A DNA stretch of 9,758 nucleotides from Pseudomonadota bacterium (GTDB lineage Bacteria > Pseudomonadota > Alphaproteobacteria > Rhizobiales > Beijerinckiaceae). The first letter of the stretch is position 1. Each line of letters begins with the position of its first letter. A program made the position numbers and the translations under genes. The stretch is taken from positions 1-9,758 of the forward strand of contig JAFAEL010000240.1 of assembly GCA_023423995.1 (NCBI GenBank), given 5' to 3'. Positions 6,825 through 9,758 of this stretch are shown here, piece by piece. The notes under the pieces were generated by a model. That model saw only the letters and a list, made by a program, of their open reading frames with translations. It was not told the origin of the DNA and did not search any database.

Positions 6825-7811
6825 CTACTGTCCCTTCGCCTTCTGGACGAAGGAGGCGTCCCAATACTTGCGGATCTCGCCGGACATGTCCTTCTGGATG
6901 ACGCCGAGGTCGTGGAAGGCCTTGGCCTGGCGCTCCAGCTGTTCCGGCGAGACGACCGCGCCGAGCGTGATCACCTTGGCGGCGTCGGCCGCGATCTTCG
7001 GGTCGATGCCAGTGAGCTTCGCATAGGCGTCCGCGAACTTGGCGGGATCGGCGGCGAGCGTCTCCTGCGCCTTGATGTACGCCCAGACGAAGCGCTCGAC
7101 GGCGTCGCGCTTGGTGTCGACGGCCTTGCGGCTCGCCGCGATCATGCCGAGCTCGGCGCCGACGGCCTTGGACTCGCTGTATTCGAGGTTCTTGGCGAAG
7201 AAGCCGTGCCCTTCCATCACGGAGAGCGACTCGAAGGGCTCCCAGGAGATCATCGCGTCGACGTCGCCGCGCTGGAGCGCCTGGACGTAGTTCGCGCCGC
7301 CGCCCTGGATGTTGACGGGCGTGAAGCTGTTGTAGGGGATGCCCTTCTCGGTGACGGTCGCGGCGAACTGGAACCACACGGCCGAGCCGGGCCCGATTGC
7401 GACCTTCTTGCCCTTCAGGTCTTCCCAGCTGTCGAGCTTCACGCCCTTGCGGCCGATGACGTATTTCTTCGAGCCGCCGACGCCCATGATGCCGACCATG
7501 TTGGTCGAGCCCTGGGCGAGGCTGATCGCGAGATCGGCCGGCGCCACCGCGGCCACGTCGAGCGAGCCGGCGAGGAGCGCCGTGCGGGCGTCCGCATAGC
7601 GCGAGAACTCGACCATATCGAGCTCGAGGCCGAGCTTCTTGGCGTCCTCCGTCACGAGCGACAGCGGAGCGAGATGCCCCACCTTCACGTAGCCCACCGT
7701 CAGCTTGACGGGCGGCGAAAGCGGCGCCGGCTCCGGCTGAACCGCCCGGGCGAGGCCGGGCGCGAGCGCAAGCGCTGCCGTAAGACACAGGGCTGCAAAT
7801 GACCTCATCAT
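6825..7811 (-). CDS. ABC transporter substrate-binding protein (SsuA/TauA/NMT1-like)
   Basis: This 328-residue periplasmic binding protein captures the substrate for the importer encoded downstream. The N-terminus MMRSFAALCLTAALALAPG is a classic signal peptide with an ARA site, so cleavage is expected after about residue 23. The mature protein has two-lobe type II features: LTVGYVKVGHLAPL, an ALLAGSLDVAAVAPAD stretch, the DLKGKKVAIGPGSAVWFQFA segment and RGDVDAMISWEPFE. These are typical of the nitrate/sulfonate/taurine and NMT1/THI5-like group. I chose the ATG at 7811 because GAGAGGA (7821-7827) precedes it and the signal peptide begins there. A GTG at 7868 overlapping the crotonase stop would add 19 residues of non-signal sequence and run through a hairpin, so I reject it. 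The ligand is unknown. Hairpins lie in both flanking gaps. Confidence 0.95.
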   Translation of the reverse strand: MMRSFAALCLTAALALAPGLARAVQPEPAPLSPPVKLTVGYVKVGHLAPLSLVTEDAKKLGLELDMVEFSRYADARTALLAGSLDVAAVAPADLAISLAQGSTNMVGIMGVGGSKKYVIGRKGVKLDSWEDLKGKKVAIGPGSAVWFQFAATVTEKGIPYNSFTPVNIQGGGANYVQALQRGDVDAMISWEPFESLSVMEGHGFFAKNLEYSESKAVGAELGMIAASRKAVDTKRDAVERFVWAYIKAQETLAADPAKFADAYAKLTGIDPKIAADAAKVITLGAVVSPEQLERQAKAFHDLGVIQKDMSGEIRKYWDASFVQKAKGQ

Positions 7812-7820
7812 CGCTGACCG

Positions 7821-7827
7821 TCCTCTC
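7821..7827 (-). promoter_or_regulatory. ribosome binding site deciding the binding-protein start
   Basis: GAGAGGA in the mRNA sense lies 9 bases upstream of the ATG at 7811. It supports the short start that exposes the signal peptide rather than the upstream GTG at 7868. Confidence 0.6.
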
Positions 7828-7836
7828 TGTCCTGTC

Positions 7837-7855
7837 GCGCAGCGATGGGCTGCGC
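7837..7855 (-). other. perfect 7-bp intercistronic stem-loop upstream of binding-protein gene
   Basis: GCGCAGC (7837-7843) pairs perfectly with GCTGCGC (7849-7855) around a 5-base loop. It starts 9 bases after the crotonase stop and ends before the ribosome binding site of the binding protein. With six G-C pairs out of seven it should fold readily in mRNA. No U-tract follows, so it is more likely an mRNA-stability or processing element than a terminator. Its function is inferred only from position. Confidence 0.4.
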
Positions 7856-7864
7856 TGTTGATCG

Positions 7865-8665
7865 TCACCGCCCCGTGAACCGGGGTTCTCGCCTTTCCCG
7901 GAAGGCCGTCCGGCCCTCATGGTAATCCGCACTCGCGAGGCACCGCGAGACCGCCGCCTGCACGGCCGGGAGGTCACGCTGACCGGCGGGCTTCGCGTGT
8001 TCCAGGAGTGCCCGCTTCACGGCCTGCAGGACGAGCGGGGCATTTCCCGCGATCCCGCCCGCGAAAGCGGCAACCTCGTCCGAGAACCGGTCTTCCGACA
8101 AGATCCGGGAGATGATCCCGACCCGTCGCGCATCCTGCGCGTCGAGGATCGCAGCCGTGAAGAGGATCTCGGCCGCCGCGTCGTTGCCGAGCCGGTCGAC
8201 CAGGAGGGCGACGTTCTCGTACGCATAACCGAGGCCAAGCCGGGCAGCCGGGATGCGGAAGCGGGATCCGGCCGAGGCGATGCGAAGGTCGCAGCAGAGG
8301 GCGATCTCCAGCCCGCCGCCGAAGCAGATGCCGCGGATCGCGGCGATCGTCGGCTTCGCGGCGCCTTTCAGGGCCTCGATCGCGACGTCCACCACATGGT
8401 CGTAGGCCGCTCCCGCCTCCGGGGTCGATCGGTTCTCCCCGAATTCGGAGATGTCCGCACCCGAGCAGAAGGCCTTATCGCCCGCGCCGGTCACGAGGAT
8501 CGCGCGAACCTGGTCGTTCGCCACGGCCTCCTCGACCCGCGCGGCGAGCTCGCGCCACATCGCGAGCGACATCGCGTTGTGGCGGCTCGGCTGGTCGAGC
8601 GTGATCGTGGCGAGGGCGCCGCTCGTCGTAAGGGTGACCCTGCCTGCCTTGGACGACGCGTCCAT
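7865..8665 (-). CDS. enoyl-CoA hydratase/isomerase family protein lacking the second catalytic Glu
   Basis: This 266-residue crotonase-superfamily protein has the oxyanion-hole motif AFCSGADISEF and the CoA-site segment CFGGGLEIALCCDLRIAS. Glu120 (codon 8306-8308) matches Glu144 of rat enoyl-CoA hydratase. The position of Glu164 is Ala140 (codon 8246-8248) in FRIPAARLGLGYAYEN, so the standard two-glutamate hydration mechanism is not available. Crotonases with a single acidic residue include isomerases, decarboxylases and hydratase/lyases. The reaction is therefore open, and it need not duplicate the plus-strand crotonase. The ATG at 8665 overlaps the upstream CoA-transferase stop as TGATG and has AGGAGT at 8672-8677, spaced 6 bases. 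A TTG one codon upstream is less well spaced. It likely acts on the CoA ester made by that transferase. Confidence 0.93.
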   Translation of the reverse strand: MDASSKAGRVTLTTSGALATITLDQPSRHNAMSLAMWRELAARVEEAVANDQVRAILVTGAGDKAFCSGADISEFGENRSTPEAGAAYDHVVDVAIEALKGAAKPTIAAIRGICFGGGLEIALCCDLRIASAGSRFRIPAARLGLGYAYENVALLVDRLGNDAAAEILFTAAILDAQDARRVGIISRILSEDRFSDEVAAFAGGIAGNAPLVLQAVKRALLEHAKPAGQRDLPAVQAAVSRCLASADYHEGRTAFRERREPRFTGR

Positions 8666-9758
8666 CAAACTACTCCTGCTGCCCTGAGGTCGGAGATGGC
8701 GTCCTCTCCGAGCCCGATATCCCGGAGGATCTCGTCCGAATGCGCGCCCGGATCGGGCGTGGCGGAGGCGATTCCTGCCGGGGTGCGTGACATGTCGATC
8801 GGCTGTCCGACGAGGCGGATGTCCCCGAGTTGCGGATGCCGGACCGGCTGCGCGATGCCGAGATGCTCGACCTGTGGATCTGAGAAGACCTCGTCGACCT
8901 TGTAGATCGGGCCGGCCGGGACGCCTTCAGCTTCCAGCCGCTCCAGCCAATCCGCCGAGCTGCGCGTGGCGAAGATGGCGGCGAGTTCTGCCATCAGCTT
9001 CGGGCGATTGCGGAAGCGCTGGTCCTGGACGGCATAGTCCGGGTTCTCGGCCAGGTCGGGCCGCTCCAGCACGCGGCACAGGGCCGCCCATTGTCCCTCT
9101 CCGCCGACGCCGAGGTTGATGTAGCCGTCCTGCGTCTGCAGGACGCCCATCGGGGTCGAATAGGGGTGGTCGTTGCCGGCCTGGCCCGGGACCTTGCCTT
9201 CGACGAGGTAGGCGGCGGCCTGGAAGTCCATCATGGCGATCTGCGCCTGGAGCAGCGAAGTCTGCACCCACTGGCCCTCGCCGGAGCGCTCGCGCTCCGA
9301 GAGCGCGATCATGATCCCGGTCGCAGCGTAGATGCCGGCGGCGGAATCCGCGACCGCGATGCCGGCGCGCATCGGGCCCTCGCCCGGATTGCCCGTCACC
9401 CACATCAAGCCGCCGACGCCCTGCGCGATCTGGTCGAAGCCCGCGCGGTTCCGGTACGGGCCGGTCTGGCCGAAGCCCGAGATCGAGGCGAGGATGATGC
9501 GCGGGTTCACGGCCTTCAGGTCGTCATAGGCGATCCGCAGCCGGTCCTTCACGTCCGGGCGGAAGTTCTCGACGACGACGTCGGCTGTCTTCACGAGCCG
9601 CATCAGGATCTCGCGCCCCTCCGGCTTCTTGAGGTTGAGCGTGAGGGAGCGCTTGTTCCGATGCAGGTTCTGCATGTCGTAGCCGAGGCGCTGGCCGCTG
9701 ATCCCCTCGTTGGGATCGACGCCCTGCGGCGCCTCGATCTTGATCACGTCCGCGCCGA
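8665..9758 (-). CDS. CaiB/BaiF (class III) CoA-transferase, 5' truncated by window edge
   Basis: The visible 363 residues begin with GADVIKIEAPQG, a motif normally about 25-40 residues from the start of family III CoA-transferases, so only a short N-terminus is missing. There is no true start in the window; the GTG at 9747 is an internal Val. NLHRNKRSLTLNLKKPEG, VVVENFRPDV and ISGFGQTGPYRNRAGFD are standard for the family. The nucleophilic Asp is in GIAVADSAAGIYAATG (codon 9346-9348). The small domain and C-terminal LRAAGVV complete the protein. It would activate a carboxylic acid by CoA transfer from another acyl-CoA. It is the first visible gene of the transporter operon and its stop overlaps the crotonase start. 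It differs clearly in sequence from the plus-strand transferase, so the two are not a recent duplication. Confidence 0.96.
   Translation of the reverse strand, partial: GADVIKIEAPQGVDPNEGISGQRLGYDMQNLHRNKRSLTLNLKKPEGREILMRLVKTADVVVENFRPDVKDRLRIAYDDLKAVNPRIILASISGFGQTGPYRNRAGFDQIAQGVGGLMWVTGNPGEGPMRAGIAVADSAAGIYAATGIMIALSERERSGEGQWVQTSLLQAQIAMMDFQAAAYLVEGKVPGQAGNDHPYSTPMGVLQTQDGYINLGVGGEGQWAALCRVLERPDLAENPDYAVQDQRFRNRPKLMAELAAIFATRSSADWLERLEAEGVPAGPIYKVDEVFSDPQVEHLGIAQPVRHPQLGDIRLVGQPIDMSRTPAGIASATPDPGAHSDEILRDIGLGEDAISDLRAAGVV

Noticed and set aside
5098..7811. Calling the importer a sulfonate, taurine or nitrate transporter (ssuABC, tauABC, nrtABC)
   Set aside because: Only family-level similarity is visible. 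There is no monooxygenase, dioxygenase or nitrate reductase nearby, and the neighbours point to CoA-ester catabolism.
7812..7868. GTG start for the binding protein overlapping the crotonase stop
   Set aside because: It would place 19 polar residues before a perfect signal peptide and translate through a stem-loop. The ATG at 7811 has its own ribosome binding site.
1..9758. Mobile element, defence system, CRISPR, tRNA or prophage signals
   Set aside because: No transposase or integrase motifs, direct-repeat arrays, tRNA-like folds or local change in base composition were seen. Every stretch over 60 bp is accounted for by metabolic genes.

Overview
The window is GC-rich throughout and densely packed with metabolic genes. 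Codon third positions are dominated by G and C, and no gap between genes exceeds about 55 bp. Gene content and style (CaiB-type CoA-transferases, an acyl-CoA dehydrogenase, MmgE/PrpD, and an SsuABC/TauABC-like ABC importer) suggest a Proteobacterium, most likely a high-GC alphaproteobacterium of the Hyphomicrobiales/Rhizobiales kind. A betaproteobacterium cannot be excluded. The taxonomic call is an inference from style, not from a marker gene.

Layout: two convergent operons meet tail to tail at about position 4214. The plus-strand operon (1-4211) has four genes: a class III CoA-transferase cut by the left edge, an acyl-CoA dehydrogenase, an MmgE/PrpD family protein and an enoyl-CoA hydratase with both catalytic glutamates. 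The minus-strand operon, read from right to left (9758-4217), has six: a second class III CoA-transferase cut by the right edge, a second enoyl-CoA hydratase-fold protein that lacks one catalytic glutamate, a periplasmic substrate-binding protein, an ABC permease, an ABC ATPase and a PuuE-like member of the polysaccharide deacetylase superfamily. The minus operon is tightly coupled, with two TGATG stop/start overlaps, and its binding-protein gene has a GC-rich stem-loop in the gap on each side.

How the genes may work together: the ABC system would import a small organic compound. The deacetylase-fold enzyme, whose usual metal site is degenerate, could hydrolyse an amide or other C-N bond. The CoA-transferases would activate the resulting carboxylic acid as a CoA thioester. 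The dehydrogenase and hydratases would then carry out beta-oxidation-like steps, and the MmgE/PrpD protein would act on a free polycarboxylate in the same route. Both operons start from the same chemistry (CoA-transferase plus crotonase), so I read the window as one catabolic locus. The actual substrate cannot be deduced from the sequence.

I see no RNA gene, insertion sequence, CRISPR array, integration site or transcription regulator. The promoters of both operons must lie outside the window.
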